Assembly (NCBI RefSeq): GCF_025847235.1
Contig: NZ_JAOZEW010000021.1
Location: 1-64,000 of the forward strand
Source: Flavobacterium shii
GTDB lineage: Bacteria; Bacteroidota; Bacteroidia; Flavobacteriales; Flavobacteriaceae
Length of the DNA: 64,000 nt
Direction of reading: 5' to 3'
Made by a program: the position numbers and the translations under genes. Below are positions 25,205 to 34,561 of the stretch, in pieces (within the stretch, counting starts at the first letter, position 1; the number at the start of each line of letters is the position of its first letter). The notes below the pieces were generated by a model. It saw only the letters and a program-made list of their open reading frames with translations, did not search any database and was not told the origin of the DNA.

Positions 25205-25945
25205 ATGAGTATTTTCAAAAAAATATTTTCAAAATCCCGTTCTCAAGAAGACGGGATTTTTTTTGATTCTATTCAAAAAATACTTGGATTCCCACCCATT
25301 TCCATTCAATATTATAAGAAAGCCTTTACTCATCGCTCTTCTAATCGATTGGACGAAAACGGAAACCCCATTAATTACGAACGATTAGAATTTCTTGGTG
25401 ATGCTATGTTAAGTGCTGTGATTGCTGCACATTTATTTAATAAAGCACCTGCCGGAGATGAAGGTTATTTGACAAAAATGCGCTCAAAAATCGTAAGCCG
25501 AGAGCATTTAAACGAACTTGGAAAAGACTTAAATCTAGTTCGGTTTATAGAAAGCAAAGTACCTTTACAACACTTTGGAGAAAATATTCATGGTAATATA
25601 TTCGAATCACTTGTCGGAGCCATATATCTTGACAGAGGTTATTCTTTTTGCGAAAAATTCATTCAGAATAGTGTAATCGGTCCATACGTAGATATTACTC
25701 GCCTGGAAGGAAAAGTAATAAGCTACAAAAGTCTGGTTATTGAATGGTGCCAGAAAGAGAAAAAAATATTTCATTATGATATTTTTGAAGATAACGGCAT
25801 TGGTGGTGAACGTTTATTTGGTGTAAAATTAAGTATTGATGATAAAGTAGTCGCAAGAGCGCGAGCTACTTCCAAAAAGAAAGCAGAAGAAAAAGCGTCA
25901 CAGCGCGCGTATTTTGCATTTCAAGAAAAAATGGATAAGAAATAA
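25205..25945 (+). CDS. rnc: Ribonuclease III
   Basis: 246 aa from the ATG at 25205; a TTG at 25190 would overlap fabF and is less likely. The signature ERLEFLGDAMLSAVIAAHLF holds the metal ligands, with a second acidic cluster in ESLVGAIYLDRGY. A C-terminal double-stranded-RNA-binding domain runs from about residue 165 (SYKSLVIEWCQKE) to the Lys-rich KKKAEEKASQRA helix. It processes rRNA and other duplex RNAs. Confidence 0.95.
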   Translation: MSIFKKIFSKSRSQEDGIFFDSIQKILGFPPISIQYYKKAFTHRSSNRLDENGNPINYERLEFLGDAMLSAVIAAHLFNKAPAGDEGYLTKMRSKIVSREHLNELGKDLNLVRFIESKVPLQHFGENIHGNIFESLVGAIYLDRGYSFCEKFIQNSVIGPYVDITRLEGKVISYKSLVIEWCQKEKKIFHYDIFEDNGIGGERLFGVKLSIDDKVVARARATSKKKAEEKASQRAYFAFQEKMDKK

Positions 25946-26059
25946 AATAGATTTTCTTAAAACTATATCGTTTTCGTTTATAAATTAACAAAAACATACC
26001 AATCTTAACTATTGAACCAGCAATAGAAATAGTATATTTACAACTTATTTTTTCAGGAA

Positions 26060-26548
26060 ATGGCTATTCATAAATTAGAATTAGGCGAATTTGATGAAAT
26101 TGATTATAATTTGATTGCCATACATACTTCAGTGGAAGATTACCGGTTGGCTTATTTTATCAATCAGAATTTCCCCGTTCTTTTAAGTAAAAGCAAAAAT
26201 GAAATTCATATCAATGTGAAAGAAGGGGAGACTCATTTTTCACGATTTGCTTATTATGATGAAGAAAAAGAACTTTATTGGGATTTGATTCAGAATAAAA
26301 ATGAAGTCATTCAAAATACACCAAATGACAGTCAGGATTTATTTTCAGATACTTCGATGGAAGTTGCCACAAAAGTATATTTACTACCTGAGTTTAAAAA
26401 AGTTGATTATTTTTTAAAAATTGAAAAGAGTGAGGAAGCTTTCGATATATTAAAAATACAACAAATATTAAATACCATTGATACCATCTCAACGGTTTAT
26501 ATAGTTGATACAAATAAAATAAAATCAAAAAACAATTTAATTTTTTAA
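26060..26548 (+). CDS. IPExxxVDY family protein
   Basis: 162 aa. The family-naming motif appears as LLPEFKKVDYFLKI near residues 113-126. The protein is soluble and its function is not known; the family is restricted to Bacteroidota and typically sits between rnc and pyk, exactly as here. The stop is 5 bases before the pyk start, so coexpression with pyruvate kinase is certain or nearly so. Confidence 0.9.
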   Translation: MAIHKLELGEFDEIDYNLIAIHTSVEDYRLAYFINQNFPVLLSKSKNEIHINVKEGETHFSRFAYYDEEKELYWDLIQNKNEVIQNTPNDSQDLFSDTSMEVATKVYLLPEFKKVDYFLKIEKSEEAFDILKIQQILNTIDTISTVYIVDTNKIKSKNNLIF

Positions 26549-26553
26549 TAGAA

Positions 26554-27984
26554 ATGCTTACAAACAAAAAAACCAAAATTGTAGCCACACTTGGACCTGC
26601 ATGTGGTACTAGAGAGATCATAAAGGACATGATCGAAGCAGGTGTGAATGTGTTTAGAGTTAATTTTTCGCATGCAGATTACGAAGGAGTAAAAGAGAAA
26701 ATCAACATCATTAGAGGCCTTAACGAAGAGTTTGGTTATACCACGGCAATACTCGGAGATTTACAAGGACCAAAACTTCGTGTTGGAGTAATGGAAGAAG
26801 GAGTTGTAGTAAACGACGGTGATGTAATCACTTTTACAACTGCAGAAGACATTATTGGTACTGCCAAAAAAGTTTTCATGAAATACCAAAACTTTCCAAA
26901 TGATGTAAATCCAGGAGAGCGTATTTTACTTGATGACGGTAAACTTATCTTTGAAATCCTTACTACTGATAAAAAGACAGAAGTTACTGCCGTAGTAATT
27001 CAAGGTGGTGAACTAAAATCTAAAAAAGGAGTTAACCTTCCTAATACTAAAATCTCTTTACCTGCATTGACAGAGAAAGATATTGCTGATGCAATTTTTG
27101 CTATTGAGCAAAAAGTAGATTGGATTGCACTTTCATTTGTAAAAACACCACGTGACTTACAAGACTTGCAAGAGCTGATTGCAAAACATTCTGAGTATAA
27201 AATTCCGATTATTGCAAAAATAGAAATGCCTGAAGCATTAGAAAATATGGACAAAATCGTTGCTTATTGTGACGCTTTAATGGTTGCTCGTGGAGATTTA
27301 GGAGTTGAACTTCCTGCTCATGAAGTACCATTGGTTCAAAAAGAACTTATACGCAGAGCAAAAACTGCTCGTATCCCTGTAATTGTGGCAACACAAATGA
27401 TGGAGACAATGATTACTAGCTTAACTCCTACTCGTGCGGAAGTAAATGACGTAGCAAACTCTGTTATGGATGGTGCTGATGCTGTAATGCTTTCTGGAGA
27501 AACTGCTGCCGGTAATTACCCAGTTCAGGTTATCCAAAAAATGACACAAATTATCGAAGCTGTTGAAGATTCTCCGCTAATTCAAGTGCCACAAAATACA
27601 CCACAAATTAAAACAAAACGTTTTATCACTAAAACAATTTGTCAACAAGCTGCTCTTATGGCTAATGTTATCAAGGCAAAAGCTATCTGCACGCTTACAA
27701 ATAGTGGTTATACTGCTTTCCAAATTTCGGCTTGGAGACCATCTGCACATATTTTAGTATTTACTTCAAACAAAAGAATCTTAACTCAGTTGAGCCTTTT
27801 ATGGGGAGTTAAATCATACTACTATGATAAAGATGTAAGTACAGATGATACTGTAACTGATGTAAATCAAATCGTAAAAGATAAAGGATATGTTGTAAAA
27901 GGAGATTATTTAATCAACTTAGCAGCAATGCCAATTAAAGATAAAGGAATGGTTAACACCATGAGAGTTTCGGAAATAGAGTAA
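26554..27984 (+). CDS. pyk: Pyruvate kinase
   Basis: 476 aa. N-terminal KTKIVATLGPACGTREIIKDMIEAGVNVFRVNFSH gives the barrel start. The catalytic lysine and metal ligands are in IIAKIEMPEALENMDKI and MVARGDLGVELP, followed by ATQMMETMITSLTPTRAEVNDVANSVMDGADAVMLSGETA. The C-terminal domain completes the enzyme. It makes ATP and pyruvate from phosphoenolpyruvate at the end of glycolysis. Confidence 0.97.
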   Translation: MLTNKKTKIVATLGPACGTREIIKDMIEAGVNVFRVNFSHADYEGVKEKINIIRGLNEEFGYTTAILGDLQGPKLRVGVMEEGVVVNDGDVITFTTAEDIIGTAKKVFMKYQNFPNDVNPGERILLDDGKLIFEILTTDKKTEVTAVVIQGGELKSKKGVNLPNTKISLPALTEKDIADAIFAIEQKVDWIALSFVKTPRDLQDLQELIAKHSEYKIPIIAKIEMPEALENMDKIVAYCDALMVARGDLGVELPAHEVPLVQKELIRRAKTARIPVIVATQMMETMITSLTPTRAEVNDVANSVMDGADAVMLSGETAAGNYPVQVIQKMTQIIEAVEDSPLIQVPQNTPQIKTKRFITKTICQQAALMANVIKAKAICTLTNSGYTAFQISAWRPSAHILVFTSNKRILTQLSLLWGVKSYYYDKDVSTDDTVTDVNQIVKDKGYVVKGDYLINLAAMPIKDKGMVNTMRVSEIE

Positions 27985-28010
27985 AACTTTACCTAATTTC
28001 AAAAATATTA

Positions 28011-28046
28011 AATCCGTCTTGTAGTTTATACTTGACGGATTTTTTG
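28011..28046 (+). terminator. Terminator of pyk
   Basis: AATCCGTC / GACGGATT stem with a 15-base loop, followed by six T. Confidence 0.8.
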
Positions 28047-28120
28047 TTTTATATCAAAAATCAATCGTAAACACATGAAAATTAAACAGATTTAAAATAT
28101 AATTAAGAAGAATATTTTCT

Positions 28121-28149
28121 TATGTTTGTAAGTGTATAAAAAACACTTA
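28121..28149 (+). promoter_or_regulatory. Promoter and arabinose-type operator (site A) of the GH97 gene
   Basis: TATGTTTG at 28121-28128 is a full -7 element. Directly after it comes TAAGTGT-N7-ACACTTA (28129-28149), a perfect palindrome covering the expected start site. It is identical, including the 7-base spacer, to site B before araB. Its position suggests repression. Confidence 0.75.
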
Positions 28150-28152
28150 ACT

Positions 28153-30072
28153 ATGAAAAAACTAATTTTATTACTATTTTTTGGCACTATATTAAATAGT
28201 TTTGCCCAAAATAAATCAGATTCATTTTTTGTAAATCCTGATAAAACATTAAAAGTCGAATTCAATTTAGACAAAAATAAAACTCCTACTTACAAAATTT
28301 TATATAAAAATAAAGTAGTTATTAACACTTCTCAATTAGGAATTATCCGTGAAGATGCCAATCTATATAATAATCTGAAAGTCCTGAAAATATCTCATCC
28401 AAAAACAATTACCGAATCGTATGCAATGCTACAGGGTAAACGAAAAGACATTTCATATACCGCAAATGAATATACAGTAAGCTTACAAAACGATAAAGGA
28501 AATTTGATGGATATCATTTTTCAACTTTCCAAAGATGGAGTTGCACTGCGCTATCATTTCCCTGAAACAACTACAGAAATTAAAAAAATTACTGAAGAGA
28601 AAACCTCCTATAATTTTGATACGACTACAAAAGCCTGGTTACAACCAATGTCCAGAGCAAAAACAGGGTGGAAAGAAACCAATCCAGCTTACGAAGAACA
28701 TTATGCTATGGACGTTCCTGTGAATACAAAACCAGCAATTGGCGAAGGTTGGGTTTATCCTGCGTTATTTCACAACAATGATACCTGGCTTTTAATTTCG
28801 GAAACAGGATTACACAATAAATATTGCGGAACAAGATTGGTTTATAACGATGATTTAAAAGCGATGCAGGTAACGTTTCCACAAAAGGAAGAAGTGTTCC
28901 CAAATGGCGCTTTAAATCCCGAGTCACAGCTACCTTGGTATACTCCTTGGCGCATAATTGCCATAGGATCATTAAATACTATTACCGAAAGTACTTTAGG
29001 AACGGACTTAGCCGATCCTGCAATAAAAATGGATACTTCGTTTATAAAGAGTGGACTATCCTCATGGAGTTGGGTATTGCTGAAAGATGATTCTGTAAAC
29101 TATGAAACCACGCATCAATTTATTGAATATGCCTCAAAAATGAATTGGCCTTATTGCCTGATTGATGCTGATTGGGATACAAGAATTGGAGATGAAAAAA
29201 TGAAGGAATTAGTGGCTTTTGCCAAAACCAAAAACGTAAAACTATTGGTTTGGTACAACTCATCCGGTTCCTGGAATAGTACTGAATATCATCCGAAAAA
29301 TAAATTATTGACGCATGAAAACAGAGCTTTTGAGTTTAAAAGACTGAACGATTTAGGTATTGCCGGAATTAAAGTTGATTTCTTTGGTGGCGACGGACAA
29401 TCTATGATTGCGTATTATCACGATATGCTCAAAGATGCTGCCGATTATAAATTAATAATCAATCTACATGGCGCAACTTTACCACGCGGATGGCAACGTA
29501 CCTATCCAAATTTATTGACAACAGAAGCTGTAAAAGGATATGAGCATATTACTTTCGATCAAAATATTGCCGATTTAGAACCAAGTCATTGTACGATGTT
29601 ACCTTTTGCCAGAAATGCTTTTGATCCAATGGATTTTACTCCAATGGCATTAGATAAAATTCCTAATATTAATAGAAAAACAACTCCTGCTTTTGAATTG
29701 GCTTTGCCTGTTTTATTTTTATCGGGTATTCAGCATATTGCCGAAATTCCAAAAGGAATGGCGAAAATGCCAACTTATGTCATCGAGTATTTAAAAGATA
29801 TTCCAACGAATTGGGACGACTCGAAATTCGTTGCAGGTTTTCCCGGAAAATACATTGTAATGGCAAGAAGAAGCGGAAACACCTGGCACATTGTTGGAAT
29901 TAACGGAGAAAATACTCCGAAAGAAATTGAAGTTGATTTGTCTTTTGTGAAGAACCAAAAAGGGTTCATTATTCTTGAAGATGAAAATGGTTTCAAACAA
30001 GAGTCTATTTCTAAAAACAAAAAATTGATTGTAAAAATGAAACCCAATGGTGGTTTTGTGACAAAGATTTAA
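28153..30072 (+). CDS. Glycoside hydrolase family 97
   Basis: 639 aa from the ATG at 28153 (the frame runs open to 28132). MKKLILLLFFGTILNSFAQ is a signal peptide. An N-terminal beta-sandwich is followed by the barrel (SSWSWVLLKDDS, YCLIDADWDTRIGD). GIKVDFFGGDGQ carries the aspartate seen as nucleophile in retaining GH97 members, and TTEAVKGYEH a candidate acid/base. That points to the alpha-galactosidase-like retaining branch, but members also act on alpha-glucosides and beta-L-arabinopyranosides. The operator shared with araB favours a role on arabinose-containing chains. Confidence 0.88.
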   Translation: MKKLILLLFFGTILNSFAQNKSDSFFVNPDKTLKVEFNLDKNKTPTYKILYKNKVVINTSQLGIIREDANLYNNLKVLKISHPKTITESYAMLQGKRKDISYTANEYTVSLQNDKGNLMDIIFQLSKDGVALRYHFPETTTEIKKITEEKTSYNFDTTTKAWLQPMSRAKTGWKETNPAYEEHYAMDVPVNTKPAIGEGWVYPALFHNNDTWLLISETGLHNKYCGTRLVYNDDLKAMQVTFPQKEEVFPNGALNPESQLPWYTPWRIIAIGSLNTITESTLGTDLADPAIKMDTSFIKSGLSSWSWVLLKDDSVNYETTHQFIEYASKMNWPYCLIDADWDTRIGDEKMKELVAFAKTKNVKLLVWYNSSGSWNSTEYHPKNKLLTHENRAFEFKRLNDLGIAGIKVDFFGGDGQSMIAYYHDMLKDAADYKLIINLHGATLPRGWQRTYPNLLTTEAVKGYEHITFDQNIADLEPSHCTMLPFARNAFDPMDFTPMALDKIPNINRKTTPAFELALPVLFLSGIQHIAEIPKGMAKMPTYVIEYLKDIPTNWDDSKFVAGFPGKYIVMARRSGNTWHIVGINGENTPKEIEVDLSFVKNQKGFIILEDENGFKQESISKNKKLIVKMKPNGGFVTKI

Positions 30073-30076
30073 ATTT

Positions 30077-30230
30077 TTTCGCCATATAAGTTATGCAAGT
30101 AAATATAGGTTTTGTATTCTCAGAGACTGAATACTTCATCAGGAGTACATGATTGTGGAAAAGGAACAGTTCAAAAAAACTGTTTATCATCACAAAACTA
30201 TTAAATGAACCTATAACTTATATGGTGAAA
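30077..30230. repeat. 154-bp element bounded by 18-bp inverted repeats
   Basis: Bases 30077-30094 and 30213-30230 are inverted repeats matching at 17 of 18 positions around CATATAAGTTAT. The element fills the gap between convergent GH97 and OsmC genes and includes the OsmC stop. Related CATATAAGTAA sequences occur twice at 41640-41715. Confidence 0.5.
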
Positions 30231-30688
30231 ACTTCACAGCTAGCACTATGTAAAATGGGAAAATTGCATGAGTTAGCAATAAAACATAATTGATTTGCTT
30301 TTGTGTGCAATTCTATTGCTAAATCAATTTTATCATGATTTGAAATAGTTACTTTAGGATTTAATCGCACTTCTGTAAAGCGACCGCTTCCGTCTGGAGA
30401 AACTTCTAGTGTTGCTTCGGCATCGTCTGAATATCCCAAAACTTCTATCCCGTTTTGAGAGCAGACATATAAATACGACATCATGTGGCAGGAAACTAAG
30501 CTGCTCAATAACAAATCTTCGGGATTGTATAATTCGGGATCACCTTTGAAAGCTTTTGCTGCTGATACATTTAAAACAGGTTTTCCTTGTATATTAATCT
30601 TGTGACTTTTGCTGTAAAATCTCCTCGTTGAATCTTCTTGATTTTGTTGGGAAGTCCAATTTACTTCTACTTTGAATAGATGTTTCAT
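30218..30688 (-). CDS. OsmC-family protein
   Basis: 156 aa. Two conserved cysteines fit the OsmC/Ohr redox pair: one in SSLVSCHMMSYLYVC and one in SCNFPILHSASCEV. The stretch PELYNPEDLLLSSLVSCH is the family hallmark. Such proteins reduce organic hydroperoxides in the cytoplasm. The exact subtype (OsmC, Ohr or YhfA-like) is not certain. It is convergent with GH97 and not part of the arabinose genes. Confidence 0.88.
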   Translation of the reverse strand: MKHLFKVEVNWTSQQNQEDSTRRFYSKSHKINIQGKPVLNVSAAKAFKGDPELYNPEDLLLSSLVSCHMMSYLYVCSQNGIEVLGYSDDAEATLEVSPDGSGRFTEVRLNPKVTISNHDKIDLAIELHTKANQLCFIANSCNFPILHSASCEVFTI

Positions 30689-30867
30689 TTTATATTTTGT
30701 TTGCTATTGCGAAGTTAAGATTTTATAAACTAACAATTATTTTCACTCGCAAGATCGTAGAGTCATAACGTTTTTTCGCCACTAATTTCATTAATTAAAT
30801 TGATGAAAATTTTCTAAATCAATTCGTGCTAATTCGTGAAATTCGTTGCAACCTTAACTACATAAAA
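30689..30867. other. Gap upstream of OsmC
   Basis: No gene. Contains degenerate AATTCGTG repeats (about 30820-30850), a type scattered in Flavobacterium. Confidence 0.4.
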
Positions 30868-30896
30868 AACCTCGAAAGTATTACTTTCGAGGTTTC
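30868..30896 (-). terminator. Terminator of the araB-araD-araA-galM operon
   Basis: AACCTCGAAAG / CTTTCGAGGTT perfect 11-bp stem with a 5-base loop and a T-run on the minus strand, 37 bases after the galM stop. Confidence 0.85.
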
Positions 30897-30932
30897 TTAG
30901 AGAATTACTGAACTATTAAACAAATTCTAAAA

Positions 30933-32117
30933 CTATTTTTTCACAGAGAATTTAAAAGTAGTTTTAGTTTTATAATTTTCTCCCGGGTTTAAAACCGTTG
31001 TTGGGAAGTTTTTCTGGTTTGGAGAATCCGGATAATGTTCTGTTTCTAAACAAAGTCCAGTTCTATGTCCATACGTTCCGCCATTGCGCATTGGCAAAGT
31101 TCCGTCAAGGAAATTTCCTGAATAAAACTGAATTCCAGGTTCATCAGTTGTCATTTCCAGAACTCTTCCACTTGCTGCGTGATATACTTTTGCAATGATT
31201 GTTTTTCCTTTTTCAGGATTGTCCAATACCCAGCAATGATCATAACCTTTTCCTCTTTCTAATTGTTCGTTCTTCGCTTCAATATCTTTACCAATTAATT
31301 TTGGCGTTCTGAAATCGAAAGGTGTATTGGCAACATCTTCTAATTTTCCTGTTGGAATTAAAGTTGCGTCAACTGGAACTAATTTATCTGCATTCAAAGT
31401 CAATTCATGATCGAGAATAGTTTTAGAAAAATCTCCCGATAAATTGAAATAAGAATGTTGAGTCAAATTCACAACAGTTTTCTTATCTGTTGTTGCTTCA
31501 TAAAGTACTTCTAACTGGTTATCATTTGTCAAAGTATAAGTAACAAAAACCTGTAAATTTCCAGGATAACCTTCTTCTAAATCTTTACTTAAATAGGATA
31601 ATTTTAAAGAAGCTGTAGCTCCAGATTTTACCTCATCAGCTTTCCAAACAACATTAAAAAATCCTTGTGGTCCACCGTGCAAAGCATTTGGCGCATTGTT
31701 TATCGCTAATTGATATTCTTTTCCGTCTAATGTGAATTTTCCTTTAGCAATTCGGTTTCCATATCTTCCGATCAAAGCTCCAAAAAATGGATTTTCTTTC
31801 TCGTATTGTGCCAAAGAATTAAATCCGATTACTACATTTTCAGAAACACCCGCTTTATTGGGCACTTTCAAATCTGTAATTCTTCCTCCAAAAGTGATGA
31901 TGTCAACTTCCATCCCATTTTGGTTTTTTAGCTTATAACTATCGACTTTTTCTCCTTTTGCAGTAGTTCCATAAGAAGATTTTTCGATTGTAACTGTAGC
32001 TTTTTCATCAGAAGAAACTGTTGTAGCATCTGTTTTTTTATCGCTTTTGCACTGAACCGAAAGTGTCGCTAAACTCAATAAACTAATTCCAAAAAGGCAA
32101 CGTTTTAATACATTCAT
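30933..32117 (-). CDS. galM: Aldose 1-epimerase, exported lipoprotein
   Basis: 394 aa. The lipobox SVQC at residues 20-23 marks a lipoprotein, so this mutarotase acts outside the cytoplasm. Family motifs: FGGRITDLKVPNKAG, IGRYGNRIAKGKF, NAPNALHGGPQGFF (substrate His), NLTQHSYFNLSG (catalytic His) and CLETEHYPDSPNQ (catalytic Glu). It interconverts anomers of the sugar released by the arabinosidases. It is the last gene of the araB-araD-araA-galM operon. A second, unexported galM lies at 57703. Confidence 0.92.
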   Translation of the reverse strand: MNVLKRCLFGISLLSLATLSVQCKSDKKTDATTVSSDEKATVTIEKSSYGTTAKGEKVDSYKLKNQNGMEVDIITFGGRITDLKVPNKAGVSENVVIGFNSLAQYEKENPFFGALIGRYGNRIAKGKFTLDGKEYQLAINNAPNALHGGPQGFFNVVWKADEVKSGATASLKLSYLSKDLEEGYPGNLQVFVTYTLTNDNQLEVLYEATTDKKTVVNLTQHSYFNLSGDFSKTILDHELTLNADKLVPVDATLIPTGKLEDVANTPFDFRTPKLIGKDIEAKNEQLERGKGYDHCWVLDNPEKGKTIIAKVYHAASGRVLEMTTDEPGIQFYSGNFLDGTLPMRNGGTYGHRTGLCLETEHYPDSPNQKNFPTTVLNPGENYKTKTTFKFSVKK

Positions 32118-32223
32118 AAATGTTTTTTTTTAGTTAGTAAAGTCTTAAAGTCGAAAGTCTTAAAGTCATTCCTTCAAAGTAACTAAATCTTTAGGACTTT
32201 ATGACATTAGACTTTTGACTAAT

Positions 32224-33732
32224 TTAAAGTCCGTGTTGAAACAAATGAAAGTAAGCTTCATTAGCATTAATCTTATCTTTAAACTCCCTTACGGTAGTTT
32301 TCTCATCAATAACCAATAATTCGATTCCTGCGATATCTGCAAAATCTTCCATATATTCGGTTGTGATTGCCTGGCTATAAACGGTATGATGCGCTCCTCC
32401 AGCTAGAATCCAAGCTGTTGCTGCAATATCAAGATTTGGTTTACAATCCCATAAAACTCTGGCAACCGGTAATTTTGGTAAATCGGCCAAAGGCTTAATA
32501 GCTTCAACTTCGTTTACAATCAAACGGAAACGATTTCCCATATCAACTAACGATACATTAATTGCATCTCCAGCAGGTGAATTAAATACCAAACGTGCAG
32601 GATCTTCTTTTCCTCCAATTCCTAACGGATGTACTTCGCATGATGGTTTTGCATCTGCAATTGATGGGCAAATTTCTAACATGTGAGATCCTAAAACATA
32701 TGATTTTTGAGGTGTAAAATGATAGGTATAATCTTCCATGAAAGAGGTTCCTCCTTCAAGACCCACATTCATAACTTTTAATGCCCTTACCATTGCAGCC
32801 GTTTTCCAATCACCTTCACCACCAAAACCATAACCGTCGGCCATTAATCTTTGTGTTGCAATTCCTGGCAATTGTTTCCAAACTCCAAGGTTTTCAAATG
32901 TATCTGTAAAAGCTCCAAAACCTCCTTCTGTAAGGAATGCTCTTAAACCTAATTCTATTTTTGCTGCTTCGACTAATGAACTTCTTTGTGCTCCGCCTTC
33001 TTTTAAAGAATCAGTTAAAGTATATGAAGATTCATAAACTGCTAATAAATCGTTTAATTGTTTATCGGTAACTTTCTCAATATGTTTGGTCACATCAGAT
33101 GAATCGTATCCATTAACAGCCATTCCAAAACGAATCTGAGCTTCGACTTTATCACCTTCGGTAACAGCAACTTCACGCATATTGTCTCCAATACGAGCAA
33201 CTTTTAAGTTTTGAAGTTCGTCCCATCCTAAAGCTACTCTTGTCCAAACACCAAGCTTGTTTAAAACACGAGGATCTTCCCAGTGGCCAACCACAACTTT
33301 ACGTTTTTTACGCATTCTTGACATAACAAAACCAAACTCACGATCTCCGTGTGCCGATTGATTCAGGTTCATGAAATCCATATCGATCGTTCCCCATGGA
33401 ATTTCAGCATTGTATTGTGTATGCAAGTGGCATAATGGTTTCTTTAAAATACTTAATCCGCCAATCCACATTTTTGCCGGAGAAAAAGTATGCATCCAAG
33501 CAATGATTCCAATACAGTTTTTAGCAGAATTCGCTGCCAAACAAACATCTAAAATTTGAGCAGGAGATTTTACTACATCTTTATAAACCACTTTTACCGG
33601 AATACTAGATGATGCGTCTAATCCTTTTGCAATTAATTGCGAATGTTCTGCAACTTTTCTTAGTGTTTCTTCACCGTATAATTCTTGGCTTCCTACTATA
33701 AACCATACTTCTTTTTGAGAAATGTCAATCAT
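32224..33732 (-). CDS. araA: L-arabinose isomerase
   Basis: 502 aa, the family length. It converts L-arabinose to L-ribulose in the cytoplasm using Mn2+. Visible are the opening KEVWFIVGSQELYGEE, WMHTFSPAKMWI, FTDTFENLGVWKQLPG and the metal/active-site region GLEGGTSFMEDYTYHF, plus SHMLEICPSIAD and the His of AGGAHHTVYSQA. It sits between araD and galM. Confidence 0.97.
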   Translation of the reverse strand: MIDISQKEVWFIVGSQELYGEETLRKVAEHSQLIAKGLDASSSIPVKVVYKDVVKSPAQILDVCLAANSAKNCIGIIAWMHTFSPAKMWIGGLSILKKPLCHLHTQYNAEIPWGTIDMDFMNLNQSAHGDREFGFVMSRMRKKRKVVVGHWEDPRVLNKLGVWTRVALGWDELQNLKVARIGDNMREVAVTEGDKVEAQIRFGMAVNGYDSSDVTKHIEKVTDKQLNDLLAVYESSYTLTDSLKEGGAQRSSLVEAAKIELGLRAFLTEGGFGAFTDTFENLGVWKQLPGIATQRLMADGYGFGGEGDWKTAAMVRALKVMNVGLEGGTSFMEDYTYHFTPQKSYVLGSHMLEICPSIADAKPSCEVHPLGIGGKEDPARLVFNSPAGDAINVSLVDMGNRFRLIVNEVEAIKPLADLPKLPVARVLWDCKPNLDIAATAWILAGGAHHTVYSQAITTEYMEDFADIAGIELLVIDEKTTVREFKDKINANEAYFHLFQHGL

Positions 33733-33859
33733 TTTGTTATTTTTTGTTTCAAGTTTCAGGTTGTTGAAATCTGAAAATCAAATTGTTATTATTTTTTTGT
33801 TTCAGGTTTTCTTTGTTTCAAATTTGAAACCGTCTAAAATCTTTATTCTTTTTTCTCTT

Positions 33860-34561
33860 TTACTGTCCGTAATACGAATCTTTTCCGTGTTTACGATTGT
33901 AATGTTTCTTTATTAAGGAATCTTTTAATCTTGGTGCGTTTGGATTTATTTGCAAAGTCAGGTATGCCATTTCGGCTACGACTTCCAGAACTTTACTGTT
34001 GTAAACGGCTTTAGCAGCGTTTTTCCCCCAGGCAAATGGACCATGATTTCCAATAAGAATCATCTCTACTTCTTCATAAGAAAGGTTCTTTTCTTTAAAA
34101 CAATCCAAAATCTGAATTCCGGTATTGTGTTCATAATTCCCTTCGATAAGCTCATCATTCATTGGCGGTGCACACGGAATATCCGAAGTTAAATGATCTG
34201 CATGCGTGGTTCCAAAAATTGGAATATCCTGTTGCGATTGTGCCCAAGCTACAGAATAAGTTGCATGCGTATGTGCAACACCACCAATATTTAGCCAATT
34301 TTTATACAAGTAAGCATGTGTTTTTGTATCCGATGAAGGACGCATAGCACCTTCGATAATATTGTTATCAAAATCGACAATCACAATATCTTCGGGTTTT
34401 AAATCTTCGTAAGGAACACCACTTGGTTTAATAGCAAAAACACCATTTTTTCGGTCAACAGCACTTACATTCCCAAATGTATAAACCACCAAATTCAATG
34501 CATTTAACCGCATATTGGCTTCGTAACATTCTTGTTTTAAATCTTTATAAAGAGAACTCAT
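33860..34561 (-). CDS. araD: L-ribulose-5-phosphate 4-epimerase
   Basis: 233 aa from the ATG at 34561; the longer frame to 34597 lies inside araB. It converts L-ribulose 5-phosphate to D-xylulose 5-phosphate. Zinc ligands of the class II aldolase/AraD fold are in HTHATYSVAWAQ and the late histidine cluster in NHGPFAWG. SDTKTHAYLYKNW and the C-terminal KHYNRKHGKDSYYGQ match AraD. Its start overlaps the araB stop by 17 bases, so translation is coupled. Confidence 0.95.
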   Translation of the reverse strand: MSSLYKDLKQECYEANMRLNALNLVVYTFGNVSAVDRKNGVFAIKPSGVPYEDLKPEDIVIVDFDNNIIEGAMRPSSDTKTHAYLYKNWLNIGGVAHTHATYSVAWAQSQQDIPIFGTTHADHLTSDIPCAPPMNDELIEGNYEHNTGIQILDCFKEKNLSYEEVEMILIGNHGPFAWGKNAAKAVYNSKVLEVVAEMAYLTLQINPNAPRLKDSLIKKHYNRKHGKDSYYGQ

